Assembly (NCBI GenBank): GCA_002794705.1
Contig: PGTK01000003.1
Coordinates: 124,001 to 188,000 of the forward strand
From: Candidatus Thermofonsia Clade 1 bacterium
GTDB lineage: Bacteria > Chloroflexota > Anaerolineae > Aggregatilineales > UBA2796
Direction: 5' to 3'
DNA length: 64,000 nucleotides
This document shows positions 25,380 to 34,685 of the stretch, piece after piece. Position 1 is the first letter of the stretch. Every line of letters begins with the position of its first letter. Both the position numbers and the translations under genes were made by a program. The notes beneath the pieces were generated by a model. That model searched no databases. It worked only from the letters and a program-made list of their open reading frames with translations, and was not told the DNA's origin.

Positions 25380-26531
25380 CTAGTTGCCAATTGTCTCATC
25401 CATCAGGCGATCCATCACCAAGCGGAACGCCTCTTCACTGGTGCAGCCGTCATCCAGCGCCTGATAGTAGGTCGCTAGTTGACGGTCGGCGCTGGTGCCG
25501 TGCTGCAAAATGTGCCGTACGTACTCCACTTCGCGGCGCGTGCCGAGTCCGTCTAGCACGTCATCGAGAAATTCTAGGGTCTCATCCCAGATTTGCGCCA
25601 CAGGCACTGATTTGCCGCGTCCGAAGTCAATCAGTTCGCCCTCAATGCCGTAGCGTTGCGCCCGCCACTTATTCTCGCGCAAAAGCTCTGTGCGATACAA
25701 GCGCCACGACTGATTGTGCGCCCGCAACTTGAGCAACTTGACCACCAGCGCCTGCACAGCCGCTGTAATGCAGACTGCCTCATCCACAGTGCTACAGACA
25801 TCCGGCACGCGCACCTCAAGCGTGCCAATGCGCGGATTGGGGCGCACGTCCCACCAGATGCGCGAGGGGTCTTTGCCGCCGCCCTTGCTGAGCGAGCCAG
25901 CGCTGGCAAAGATATCCACCATGCGGTCATATTCCTCATAGCTGCTGAAGACGGGAGGGATGCCCGTGCGCGGCAAATTCTCAAAAACGACGCAGCGGTA
26001 GCTCTTCAGACCCGTGTTGCGCCCGTGCCAGAACGGCGAACTGGTCGAAATAGCCAAGAGCTGTGGCAGGAAGTAGCGCAGCTGATTCATCACGTCAATC
26101 AGCAGGGCGCGTGCTTCGTCGCCCTCGCCAAAGCCGATGTGAATATGCATCCCGAAGATCACCAAGCGCCGCGCCACATACTGCATATCGGTCGCCAATT
26201 CGCTGTAGCGCTCGCCCTCGCTGATCGGCTGCTCATGCACTTGGGAGAAGGGATGAGTCGCAGCGGCTACAATGCGCTTGCCGAACGCCTCTGCCGCTGC
26301 ATTCACGCTCCGTCTCAGATGGATCAGCTGCTCGCGTATCTCGCTCACAGTATGGCAGACCCTCGTAGCGATCTCAATCTGCGACTGCATGAACTCCGCC
26401 TTGACCTGATCGCCCAAACTCTGGCGGCTGCGCGCCAGCACATCGCGCACAGCGGGCGAGAGCGCCCGCGTCTGCGCGTCTACGATCATGTATTCCTCTT
26501 CAACGCCAAGCGTAAGCGGCGGACGAAACAT
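25380..26531 (-). CDS. Carboxylate-amine ligase, glutamate-cysteine ligase 2 (YbdK) type
   Basis: Start at ATG 26531, giving MFRPPLTLGVEEEYMIVD, the standard N-terminus of the YbdK/GCS2 family with the metal-binding GVEEEY motif. HIHIGFGEGDEAR, ATHPFSQVHEQPIS and the SRIWWDVRPNPRIGTLEVRVPDVC segment all fit. Length (383) is normal. Members make weak gamma-glutamyl-cysteine or other amide bonds using ATP. No glutathione synthetase is near. It lies 27 bases upstream of the DUF262 gene on the same strand, so that pair may be read through from here. Confidence 0.9.
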   Translation of the reverse strand: MFRPPLTLGVEEEYMIVDAQTRALSPAVRDVLARSRQSLGDQVKAEFMQSQIEIATRVCHTVSEIREQLIHLRRSVNAAAEAFGKRIVAAATHPFSQVHEQPISEGERYSELATDMQYVARRLVIFGMHIHIGFGEGDEARALLIDVMNQLRYFLPQLLAISTSSPFWHGRNTGLKSYRCVVFENLPRTGIPPVFSSYEEYDRMVDIFASAGSLSKGGGKDPSRIWWDVRPNPRIGTLEVRVPDVCSTVDEAVCITAAVQALVVKLLKLRAHNQSWRLYRTELLRENKWRAQRYGIEGELIDFGRGKSVPVAQIWDETLEFLDDVLDGLGTRREVEYVRHILQHGTSADRQLATYYQALDDGCTSEEAFRLVMDRLMDETIGN

Positions 26532-26614
26532 AGCGCATTGCTCCCAAACTTGCCCCAAGCACTGTGCCTAATTGTAGCCTATTGAGCGCCAAAACCGTAG
26601 AGGCGAGGCAATAC

Positions 26615-28138
26615 TCACTGTGCGCCTGACGGCGCTGAGGCGCGCTTAGGCAAGAAAATTTGCCGTTGTGCCGTGACGCGCACCACCTCAGCTGCCACGC
26701 GCAACGCGCCCGCTGTGACCCCCGCTGTGCTCTGCCCCGGAAAGATGCTATCGCCGACCAGCCACAAATTTTCGACGCCAGTGTGCGGACCGCGCACGGT
26801 CAGCAGGCTGGCGAACGGAAAGCCGCCCACCATGCCTAACGGACGTCGCGTGAAGCGCTGGAAAGCGGCCGGGGTGCCGGGCAAGATCAATTGTGCTGCG
26901 CTCCGCACGTTCGGGATGACGCGCTCCGCCGCGTCTAGCAATTTATCGCGGTATTGCTCCACGCGCTGCTGATAGCCCTCAGGGTCGTTTTGGCGCAATG
27001 CCCACCATGGCGCAATCGCTGTGTGTGTGGAGAGCGTCACAGCGCGCATACCGCTCGGCGCACGCTCTGTGTCATGCGGACTGCTGATCGAAATAAAGAC
27101 CGAGTTGCCCTCGCCGAGCGGCTGATCGAGGTCTTGCACAATTTGGAAGTGTTCGGCGTGAGTCGGGAGGGCGGCACTTGGCACGCCCAGATAGAGCGTG
27201 AAGGCGCTCCACGTGCTGGGACGAGTCTTCACTTCGCGCTGTAGTGAGGGCGGCGCGGCGTCGCCTAACAGGTCGGCAAGTGCCCAAGGCGTCAAGTTTG
27301 CCAGTACGATGTCCGCCTCGAAGGAATTGCCTTTGTTGGTGTGAAGTAGGAAAGTCTTATCGGGGCGGCGCTCGATCTTAGTGACCGCATGGCGATAGAT
27401 GATGCGCCCGCCGTGGCGCGTCAACGCCTCTGCCAATTGACGGGCGATGTTGCCGATGCCGCCTCGCGGATGATAGACGCCCACACGCGGCAAATCTACT
27501 GCAATAGCGCCGTAGAGCGCGTTCGCGTTGCGGCTGGTGATCTGGGCGCTGATGAGCAGCTGCGCGTCAATAAACGTACGGGCGTTGCGCTCACGCACGC
27601 CTAGTACGTTCAGCAGCTGACCCATGCTCATCAGCGCTAGGGGACTGATCGGGATCAGATTCGGGCGAATTTTGGCGGCAAGGCGCAAGAGATCGCCCAG
27701 TGAGGCAGGCGGATACTCCGGTAGGCGCGCTGCGAACTGCCAGGCCGCCTCAGCCGCTGCCTCTTGGATGCGCCAGAAGTGCCGTAGTTCGGGCAACTTG
27801 GCGGCGCGCTCCTCGCGCCACTGCGACTCTTCGCCCCAGCGCGTGATGGTGCGCTCTGGGAGGTGGATCACCCACGCAGGCTCGATTCGCTCGATCTGCC
27901 ACTGAATGCCCAGCAGATCGCCCGCGATTTGGTGCGGACCGCCCTGCTGAAAGCCGCCCGCGACCGTCGCGCCTGCATCGAAGCGATAGCCCTTGTGATA
28001 AAACGTGCCTGCACAGCCGCCCGCATAGACGTGCGCCTCTAGCACGGTCACGGCGAAGCCCTCCCGTGCGAGGAGCGCGCCCGCTGTCAGTCCACCCACG
28101 CCGCCGCCGATCACCACCACGCGCTTTGCCTTCGTCAT
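26615..28138 (-). CDS. Phytoene-desaturase/CrtD-like FAD-dependent oxidoreductase
   Basis: The 507-residue product starts with a dinucleotide fold VVVIGGGVGGLTAGALLAREGFAVTVLEAH (GxGxxG near residue 12), then GGCAGTFYHKGYRFDAGATV, the substrate-side motif of the CrtI/CrtD/CrtISO family, and ends with LWLVGDSIFPGQSTAGVTAGALRVA, the C-terminal FAD motif. It could desaturate or isomerise a carotenoid. Some members oxidise other lipids or retinoids, and no other carotenoid gene is nearby, so the substrate is open. No signal peptide. Confidence 0.82.
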   Translation of the reverse strand: MTKAKRVVVIGGGVGGLTAGALLAREGFAVTVLEAHVYAGGCAGTFYHKGYRFDAGATVAGGFQQGGPHQIAGDLLGIQWQIERIEPAWVIHLPERTITRWGEESQWREERAAKLPELRHFWRIQEAAAEAAWQFAARLPEYPPASLGDLLRLAAKIRPNLIPISPLALMSMGQLLNVLGVRERNARTFIDAQLLISAQITSRNANALYGAIAVDLPRVGVYHPRGGIGNIARQLAEALTRHGGRIIYRHAVTKIERRPDKTFLLHTNKGNSFEADIVLANLTPWALADLLGDAAPPSLQREVKTRPSTWSAFTLYLGVPSAALPTHAEHFQIVQDLDQPLGEGNSVFISISSPHDTERAPSGMRAVTLSTHTAIAPWWALRQNDPEGYQQRVEQYRDKLLDAAERVIPNVRSAAQLILPGTPAAFQRFTRRPLGMVGGFPFASLLTVRGPHTGVENLWLVGDSIFPGQSTAGVTAGALRVAAEVVRVTAQRQIFLPKRASAPSGAQ

Positions 28139-28150
28139 ATCGCTCTCACT

Positions 28151-28185
28151 GTTGTGCTACGCTTTTTTGTGAAGTCTAGCACAAC
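28151..28185. other. Inverted repeat between the FHIPEP gene and the flavoprotein gene
   Basis: GTTGTGCTA (28151-28159) and TAGCACAAC (28177-28185) are a perfect 9-bp inverted repeat with a 17-base spacer that contains an A/T run. It lies between the end of the FHIPEP operon and the start of the desaturase-like gene on the same strand. It could be an operator or a partial terminator; there is no U-run after it on either strand. Confidence 0.4.
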
Positions 28186-28209
28186 GCTGAGCCTTTGACG
28201 AACGCTTGT

Positions 28210-29820
28210 CTAGCTTTCGTCAAGGGTCAAGCGCGCTATCGGCTGCACAGCGACCTCCGGCACCAGCTCTTGATAGGCTAGGACGCGCACCTGAGGCAAT
28301 TCGACGCCGATCAAGGCGCGGACGGTAGCACGGATGTCGTTAGTCGTGAGCAGAATCGGCGCACTCTCAGACGCTTTGGCAATGTGAGCGCGTAACGCGC
28401 CCAGCAAGCGCGCTTGGGCTTGCTCTGGCGCCTCCAAGACCGCCGCCTCCAGCTCTGGAGAGAGCAAATGAACTGGGATCGGCGTCCCTTCGCGGGCTGC
28501 TTGGTGAGTCAGTTGGCGGCACAAGCGCGTCCGCACAAAGGCGACCAAGCCCGCCTCAAGGTTCGGCGGCGCGCTGACCTGCAAACGCTCATCGAAGGCG
28601 AGGTAACCTGATGGCATGAGGATGTAGTCGTAGGCGAGGATCGCCTCTAGGATCAGGCGCATGTTGCGCACACCGACGCCTTCCGCCAATAGCGCCCGCA
28701 ACAGGCGCGCCAATGCTGGGAGTGTAATACGTGCCTGTATTGCCTCAGCAAGGGCAGGGAAGGCAAGCCCGACCTGATCCAACATGCTTCGTGCCATTTC
28801 TTGGCACATGAAGAGCGCGCTATGTTGCCGCAGCAGCGCGCTCACATTCAGGACTAGGTGACCAAACGGCGTCCAGACGTAAAAGCCCTCAGCGCGAATT
28901 GCATCGGCATCGGCGCTATGTGCTAGGGCAACTTGCCGCCCATTAGCGACATTGTGAGCAGGCTGCGCAGGAATGCCGCGTTCGCGCACTTGCTCAGCAC
29001 TTGCATTCACCAGTACTTGTTCAGCGCTCAGACCCTGCCACGCCACAGAGGGCAGGTCGTTCAGGGTGAGGCTGAACTGGTTGAACGGCAGCGAGTCGTC
29101 CACAGCGAACGTTAGCGACGGCAAGCGAATCCCTAATTCGTGGAACAAGCCGTCGCGCATCAGGCTGAACAACTCGCGCTCATCCTCACGCGCCGATTCG
29201 GTCAGGGCGCGCAAAGTGGCTGTTGAGCAAGTGATAGCGAGGCGCTGCGGACGCAACTGAGCAAAAAGCGCCTCAGCGCGCTCATCGGCCGACTCTTCCA
29301 GAGCCTCAGCAATGGCTTTGACATTCTGTAACGAGAGGCGTGAGGCAAGCAGCGGCGCAAGGACTTTATGCAGAGCGCTCAGAGAGTATGTAGAGAGCGT
29401 CTCAGGCAGTAAATCGCGGTAAGCGGCAAGGACAGGCTCACTGAGCAGCCGATCCGCCTGAGCGCTCAGGACGTGCTGCACAAACGCGCTGAAAAACGGC
29501 GGCATACGCTCAGGCTGTTCGCGCAGCCACGCCGCAATCATCTCTCTCGAACTGGGCGCGTAGAGCGTACCGCGTCCCGCTGCGAAAAGCGCGCTCTCAA
29601 GGCTATCGGCGTGGCGACAAAGCGAGTCTTCAACCTGCAAAGCAGCAAGTCCGTGCGAGAGGGCGGCGCGCTCCACAGTGAGAGTCGGCGTGGCAGGCAG
29701 TCCTAGCCGTGTACAGAGGGCCTGCGCCGATGCTTGCGCCGCCTCACGGATTGCGCCCTCATCTAACGCCTCCCCAAGCGCACTATCAAGCAGGAGGGTC
29801 AGCTTGAGCGTGGTCATCAT
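28210..29820 (-). CDS. Protein with two FlhA/FHIPEP cytosolic-domain-like units, no membrane part
   Basis: The 536-residue product lacks any membrane helix. From about 220 to 536 it follows the FlhA cytosolic domain pattern: ELGIRLPSLTFAVDDSLPFNQF, then helix-rich LLAEGVGVRNMRLILEAILAY (compare LL.E.V.IRDL..ILEAL of FlhA), and a final DIRATVRALIG then LPQVRVLAYQEL (compare LP.L.VLSY.E). Residues about 30-200 repeat the same pattern more weakly, with LPETLSTYSLSALHKVL and SLQNVKAIAEALEE. FlhA/SctV is the export gate of flagella and type III secretion, but its transmembrane half and all partner genes are missing. The gene overlaps the TIR-TPR gene by 35 bases and is last in the operon. Function unknown. 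Confidence 0.7.
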   Translation of the reverse strand: MMTTLKLTLLLDSALGEALDEGAIREAAQASAQALCTRLGLPATPTLTVERAALSHGLAALQVEDSLCRHADSLESALFAAGRGTLYAPSSREMIAAWLREQPERMPPFFSAFVQHVLSAQADRLLSEPVLAAYRDLLPETLSTYSLSALHKVLAPLLASRLSLQNVKAIAEALEESADERAEALFAQLRPQRLAITCSTATLRALTESAREDERELFSLMRDGLFHELGIRLPSLTFAVDDSLPFNQFSLTLNDLPSVAWQGLSAEQVLVNASAEQVRERGIPAQPAHNVANGRQVALAHSADADAIRAEGFYVWTPFGHLVLNVSALLRQHSALFMCQEMARSMLDQVGLAFPALAEAIQARITLPALARLLRALLAEGVGVRNMRLILEAILAYDYILMPSGYLAFDERLQVSAPPNLEAGLVAFVRTRLCRQLTHQAAREGTPIPVHLLSPELEAAVLEAPEQAQARLLGALRAHIAKASESAPILLTTNDIRATVRALIGVELPQVRVLAYQELVPEVAVQPIARLTLDES

Positions 29821-32800
29821 TCAATTCTTCCTGTGTCAGCACGGCGAGGTACGGAAATTCATAGCGAGTCAGAGATGGCAGGGCGATGCACAGCCGCCAA
29901 TCGTTCACGATCAGCGCTGCACGCGGCTGATCGGGCGGTAGAAGTGCCCGTAGCGCAGTCAAAACATCCCGAACGGTCTCAGGCGGCATGGCGAGGTAGC
30001 TGGGCGAATCAGCGACCAAATATTCCAGCAACAGTGACTCGGTCTCAGGCGGCAAGCGTAGGCGCGGCAAATGACGCGGGAGTGCATCGCGCACGCCCAG
30101 ACGCGCCACACGGAAAGCCGCCTCAAAATCGGGTTCGCGCAGCGCCTCTAGCAAGCTGGGACGCAGCGGCAAGCCGTCGCGCAGCAACAGGCGCCCCAAT
30201 CGCAGCAAGGTAAGGCGCTCAGGCTCTGGGAGCGCCCCCTCAGAGTGCCAACTCTCCAAGAGGTCGCTGAGCGCTTGCCAAGTCAGGAAATGCGGCAAAG
30301 CCTGGCGCAAGACCGCCTCTAAGTGCAAAATGAAAAAGTCAAATGGATCATCCAGCACGCGCAAGCGCAACATGCGCGCCCGCGACGCCTCACTCTGGTT
30401 GATCCATGCGCCGCGCTGACGGCTGAGCGGCTGAATTGCCTCGTGCTGAATGCCAATGCCCGCTGTGCGCAAGGTCTCAGGCGTTTCCTCACAGAAGAGC
30501 GTGCCTGCAGGCAGAAAGTCAAGAGCGAACGGCACCTCATCAAGAGAGATCAGATAGGCGTCAATGGGCAGCGCCTCATTACGCCGCAAACGGATGCCGG
30601 GCAGCTCCAGACCCATCTCTTGAGCAAGGCGCGCCCGTAGATCGGGCAGGCGGCGCTCCAATAGGTCGGGCGGGACGCCCCCCTCAGAGGTCAGCAGGCT
30701 GGGCGCGAGGTCAACCAAGATCGGCGTCACAAGCGGGAAGCGGCTGGCGCCCCGTTCAGGCAGGCTGAAGGTCTGATCGAGGTGCTGTAGCAGCGCTATG
30801 AAGAAAGACTCGCCGATCTCAGGCGGCAAAGCATTCCGTATCTCTGCCAATTGCCATAGAAATGGCACATCGCCTACGAGCGCGAGGCACGCCTGCGCTA
30901 ACGCCTCGCCCACCGATGGCACCTCCACCACTTTGAAGCGCTTGACGGCAGCATTGAACTCAGCAATGTGCGGCTTGCCCTGCGCAAGGCGCACACAGGC
31001 AATGCGCGACCGCAACTCGCCTTGAAAACGGGCGTCTTCGGGCAGGAATTCGCTAAGTGCACGGTAGCGCTCTAGCGCTGCATTAGCCTCGCCTGCCTTG
31101 AAATGCTCATCCGCTGCTTTCATCAGCTCGATCAGCGCATCGCTCAAGCAACTGCCCGCCTCTGGGAAGCGCTCACCCTCAGCCAGCAAGCGCTGATAGC
31201 AAGCGGCGGCCGCCTCATGCTGTCCCGCCTCCATATAGAGCCTGCCTAAGCTCGCCTGCTGCCCGATATACTGCCAACTGCCCTCAGGCGGGAAGTCAAG
31301 ACTCTCCAAAATCGCAGTCAGTGGCACAGGCTGCCCGATCTCCGCCAAGCGCTCAGTCAGTCGTGCCTCAAAAGCCTCCAGCAAGGCGTTAGCAGTCTCA
31401 GCGCCTTCCCAGTTCGCGCTCAAGTAGCGCATGGTAGGCAGGTCAAGACGGGTGAACTGCCAATATTGCTGCGGATTGCTCATCAGCTCAGCCGCCTGCG
31501 CAAACGCCGACTCCGCCGCCTCAAAATCGGCGAGAGCGAGGTAAGCGAAGCCAAGGTTGGCGTAAATGTACGTTGGCGACTCGCTATCTTGCCGCAGAGC
31601 GCGCTCAAGGTAGGGCAACGCCTGCTCTGCATAGCCCAATACTACGCCCGCCCAACCACAGGCGTTGCTATCCGCAGCGTAAAGCGGCGAGTCGCGCCCC
31701 TCCCACAAGTACCGATACGTATCGGCAGCGCGGTCATACGCGCCAAGCAAGCGATAGGCATCAGCGCGCACGCCCAAGTACCATGCGTGCAGCGGATCGC
31801 TCTCTTCGATCACATGCGCGATCAGCGCCAAAGCACGCTCAGGCTGCTCCTGATGCAGATAGACATACGCCTGTACTGCCTCTGCCCACAGACTCGGCTG
31901 CTTGGCGCGGAAACGCTCCAGAAGCGGCAACGCCTCCTCAAACTGACCCGCATTGGTCAGCGTGATGATCGAATCCTCAAGCGCGCTATCATCGCCCAGC
32001 TGGGCGGCACGGCGCGCCGCGTCCATTGCCAGACGTTCAAGTCCAAGCGCCCGATAAGCGCGATTGAGCGCCTGCCAGCGATAGGGATCGGCGTCATTTA
32101 AGATTAGCGCACGCTCTAGGAAAGCGACCGCCTGCCAACGCAGGCTCTCTGCGTCCTGATCGGGCAAGCGCGCCCGACTCTCACACTGGAGCGCCCGCAC
32201 GTCGTACGCCCAAGCATACTCAGAGTCGGGCAGACGTAGCGCCAGACCTGTCTGCAGCGCCGCCTCGCCCTCGCGCAAGAGCGCCTCATCCACAAAGGGA
32301 TGATAGGGTAGCGCCGCCAAGCCGAGCAACGTATTCGCCAAAAACCAGTGCGCCACAGCGTGATCGGGCTTCAAACGGCACGCTGCGCGCAGCAACTCCG
32401 CCGCGACCGCATACTGATCCAGCCATAAAAAGCGCTTGCCCGCCTCAAAGTACGCCTCAGCTGCCTCTTCAGCGCGCCCAAGCGCCTCTAGCACCTCTGC
32501 GCGCAAACGATGGGCGATCCGCTCCGGGTAGGCAGTCTCATCGCGCACGCCCAGCGCCAAAGCCCGATCCGCAGCCCGTAACGCCGCCTCTAGATCGCTA
32601 CGGCGCAAAGTGCGCACTGCCTGTAAATACAAGTTGCCGCTCTGCGGGCGGTTGAATTGGCGCAGTGCCGCCAAAACCGAGGCATTGTTGCCCAAGACTG
32701 CCAATGCATCGGCGTAGTGATCATCAGCGCGCAACCACGCCCGCTCTTGCTCTGCTAACAGACCCATGCCGATATGTCCATCAGGCGAGTTATGCCTGAG

Positions 32801-33316
32801 CGCCCTCTGATACTGCGTCCGCGCCCGCTCAAGATCGCCGCTGACGCGGAAATAATCGCCCAGCGCCGCCTGCGCAAGCGGATCATCGGGCGCAAGCTGG
32901 TAGGCCCGCTCCAGACGCTCTCGCGCCAACTCAAGCGACCGATCCAGCAAAGCGCGTCCCTCGCTCACAAGCGCTGCAACCACAGGATCGGGCAAGTGCA
33001 GCTCAGCGCGCAGCTCGCGCAGAAAATTCTGCCACAGCGTCTCCAGACGGCGTTGCGGCACGTCGGATAGCTCAGGTGGCAGGTCGCCCTGTTCAAAGCT
33101 CACAGCAAGGATCGGCACGTCATGCGCCTGAGCAGCGCGCCGCTCAGCGCTGCACGCCAGATTTGAGGCATAGCGCGGCGTGATCAAAGCGAGGAACTGA
33201 TCGCACTCAGCAATCTGGCTGAGCGCGCCGCTATAGACCGTATAGCCGCCCAATGCAGCGCGCACCAACTGGGCGTAGAGCGCGTCTTCAGGCGCAAAAC
33301 TCAGGTAGAGCTTCAT
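29786..33316 (-). CDS. TIR-like - TPR - FHIPEP-like fusion protein
   Basis: The 1176-residue product starts at ATG 33316, overlapping the CHAT stop (ATGA), with AAGGAG upstream. Residues 1-110 look like a TIR domain: MKLYLSFAPEDALYAQLVRAAL, then CDQFLALITPRYASN and CSAERRAA, where E58 sits where TIR NADases have their catalytic Glu, and then VPILAV. Residues about 115-830 are TPR repeats with many A-LG-Y-A-Y helices. Residues about 880-1176 follow the FlhA cytosolic domain: LRRNEALPIDAYLISLD, RGAWI, LTLLRLGRLLLRDGLPLRPSLLEAL, and a terminal YLAVLTQEEL. No membrane segment. TIR domains signal or destroy NAD in immunity; TPRs bind partners. The combination with FHIPEP is not one I know. Confidence 0.7.
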   Translation of the reverse strand: MKLYLSFAPEDALYAQLVRAALGGYTVYSGALSQIAECDQFLALITPRYASNLACSAERRAAQAHDVPILAVSFEQGDLPPELSDVPQRRLETLWQNFLRELRAELHLPDPVVAALVSEGRALLDRSLELARERLERAYQLAPDDPLAQAALGDYFRVSGDLERARTQYQRALRHNSPDGHIGMGLLAEQERAWLRADDHYADALAVLGNNASVLAALRQFNRPQSGNLYLQAVRTLRRSDLEAALRAADRALALGVRDETAYPERIAHRLRAEVLEALGRAEEAAEAYFEAGKRFLWLDQYAVAAELLRAACRLKPDHAVAHWFLANTLLGLAALPYHPFVDEALLREGEAALQTGLALRLPDSEYAWAYDVRALQCESRARLPDQDAESLRWQAVAFLERALILNDADPYRWQALNRAYRALGLERLAMDAARRAAQLGDDSALEDSIITLTNAGQFEEALPLLERFRAKQPSLWAEAVQAYVYLHQEQPERALALIAHVIEESDPLHAWYLGVRADAYRLLGAYDRAADTYRYLWEGRDSPLYAADSNACGWAGVVLGYAEQALPYLERALRQDSESPTYIYANLGFAYLALADFEAAESAFAQAAELMSNPQQYWQFTRLDLPTMRYLSANWEGAETANALLEAFEARLTERLAEIGQPVPLTAILESLDFPPEGSWQYIGQQASLGRLYMEAGQHEAAAACYQRLLAEGERFPEAGSCLSDALIELMKAADEHFKAGEANAALERYRALSEFLPEDARFQGELRSRIACVRLAQGKPHIAEFNAAVKRFKVVEVPSVGEALAQACLALVGDVPFLWQLAEIRNALPPEIGESFFIALLQHLDQTFSLPERGASRFPLVTPILVDLAPSLLTSEGGVPPDLLERRLPDLRARLAQEMGLELPGIRLRRNEALPIDAYLISLDEVPFALDFLPAGTLFCEETPETLRTAGIGIQHEAIQPLSRQRGAWINQSEASRARMLRLRVLDDPFDFFILHLEAVLRQALPHFLTWQALSDLLESWHSEGALPEPERLTLLRLGRLLLRDGLPLRPSLLEALREPDFEAAFRVARLGVRDALPRHLPRLRLPPETESLLLEYLVADSPSYLAMPPETVRDVLTALRALLPPDQPRAALIVNDWRLCIALPSLTRYEFPYLAVLTQEELNDDHAQADPPA

Positions 33317-34674
33317 ACGCCGCGCTCCTTAAGCAGGGTCAGCATTGCCTCAAGGATATCCTGCTGCTCAGTTGTGCCTTCCATGCTGAACTGAAGACGC
33401 CATTCGCGCCTCAAATGCGCCACCCACAGATTGGGCGCAAGGCTCTCAAGCTGCTCAACAATCTGCAGGGCAAACTTGCGCACCGCCGAACGGCGCGACT
33501 CATCTGCGATGCGCTCAAGGCGCGGGCGCACGCCCATCAACAGATCGTCGGGCGTAAGCGCAGCGTGACTGGGCTGCTCAATTGGGCGCACAGCGCTCCG
33601 ATCTGCGGGCTGGATCAGACCGTCAGCGCTATGCAGGTACAGCACGGGAGTCCCGAAGGTGCGGGCGCTGTGCTGGCGCATGGTGGTGAAAATCTGCCTG
33701 CCCAGCTGCACAGCGTAATCAAGCGGCTCACCGCGCATCAATGCTTCATAAAAGACGCGGCTGAAGTCAATAGCCGCCATATTAGTGATCGGATACTGCA
33801 TCGCCACGACCGCCTGCACGCCCTTCTGGACAAGGCGCGGCGCCAAGCCGCCGAAACTCTCGCGCAGATCGGCGCGCCCGCCCTCGCACAAGTGCAGCAC
33901 GACCAAACGCGGCAACACGCCTGAGAGGCTGCACCAATCGGCGAAGTCGCTATCGCTGCACCAATCTGCCCTCTCATCAGGTTTCAACAGCGCGATCTCG
34001 CCATTGCCCGTCTCGGCGTTAAACGCCCCGTGTCCGATGAAGTGTAAGACGTGCGGCTGAAAGGTCCGCATCCGCTCTGTGAAGGCGGCAACAGTCGCCT
34101 TGCGCAGCACCTCAATCCGCACAGGATACGCTTCCGCAAGGCGCTCAATTGCCTCGATCACCCGTGCCTCCAGCACAGGATCGAGGTCAGTCGGCTTGGC
34201 AACAGCGACTAAAATGCGCAACGTCCCCTCAGGGCGCAACGTTTGACGGCTATGGCGCGGAAAATAGCGCGAGAGGACGAGATCAACGTGGCTGCACAGG
34301 AAGTAGTCGCCACGCGGATAGTGCAAGAATTCCCAAGGCAAGTTGGCAAGCTCCGCCGCGCCCGCCTCAAAACTGAGTTGCAGGCGCAAACGGTCGCCAT
34401 TCTCTCGCGCTATGCTCAACGACTCCTCGAATAGTCGCTCGATATCAACGTCGAAGAGCAGCTGATACAAGTGCTGACCAAAAACGACGATCTCTTGCGG
34501 ATCGCTGAACTTGTTAGCGCGCATCCAGCGCTCAAACAAGCGGATGGTGCGCCGTGAGAGGCTGCCACGCTCAAAGCCGCGCACTGTGCCTCGCGCTGTT
34601 TTGTCATCAGGGCGCCGCCGCGCCTGCACGCTGCGCCCGTCATTTTCAACGCTCAGAATCAGCTCAGCGCCCAT
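33313..34674 (-). CDS. CHAT-domain (caspase-like) protease
   Basis: The 453-residue product has a beta-rich N-terminal region with NLPWEFLHYPRGDYFLC (about 111-127), typical ahead of CHAT domains, then the protease core: LHFIGHGAFNAETGNG with His215 and LVVLHLCEGG with Cys263, the caspase-type dyad, followed by GVQAVVAMQYPI and FYEALMRGEPLDYAVQLGRQ. The C-terminal about 100 residues are charged and helical. CHAT proteases act in bacterial conflict systems, for example by cleaving a partner on activation. Eleven bases separate it from the upstream gene; it overlaps the TIR-TPR-FHIPEP gene by four bases, indicating translational coupling. Confidence 0.87.
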   Translation of the reverse strand: MGAELILSVENDGRSVQARRRPDDKTARGTVRGFERGSLSRRTIRLFERWMRANKFSDPQEIVVFGQHLYQLLFDVDIERLFEESLSIARENGDRLRLQLSFEAGAAELANLPWEFLHYPRGDYFLCSHVDLVLSRYFPRHSRQTLRPEGTLRILVAVAKPTDLDPVLEARVIEAIERLAEAYPVRIEVLRKATVAAFTERMRTFQPHVLHFIGHGAFNAETGNGEIALLKPDERADWCSDSDFADWCSLSGVLPRLVVLHLCEGGRADLRESFGGLAPRLVQKGVQAVVAMQYPITNMAAIDFSRVFYEALMRGEPLDYAVQLGRQIFTTMRQHSARTFGTPVLYLHSADGLIQPADRSAVRPIEQPSHAALTPDDLLMGVRPRLERIADESRRSAVRKFALQIVEQLESLAPNLWVAHLRREWRLQFSMEGTTEQQDILEAMLTLLKERGV

Positions 34675-34685
34675 GACTTGCTGTG

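Noticed and set aside
25656..26585. Long plus-strand open frame (309 codons) opposite the carboxylate-amine ligase gene
   Set aside because: It has no recognisable motif, is rich in His/Arg/Ala and is fully antisense to a well-supported gene; a GC-rich shadow frame.
28210..33316. Possible flagellar or type III secretion export gene cluster because of FHIPEP similarity
   Set aside because: No transmembrane helices in either protein and no fliP/Q/R, flhB, ATPase or rod genes in the window; only the cytosolic-domain pattern is present.
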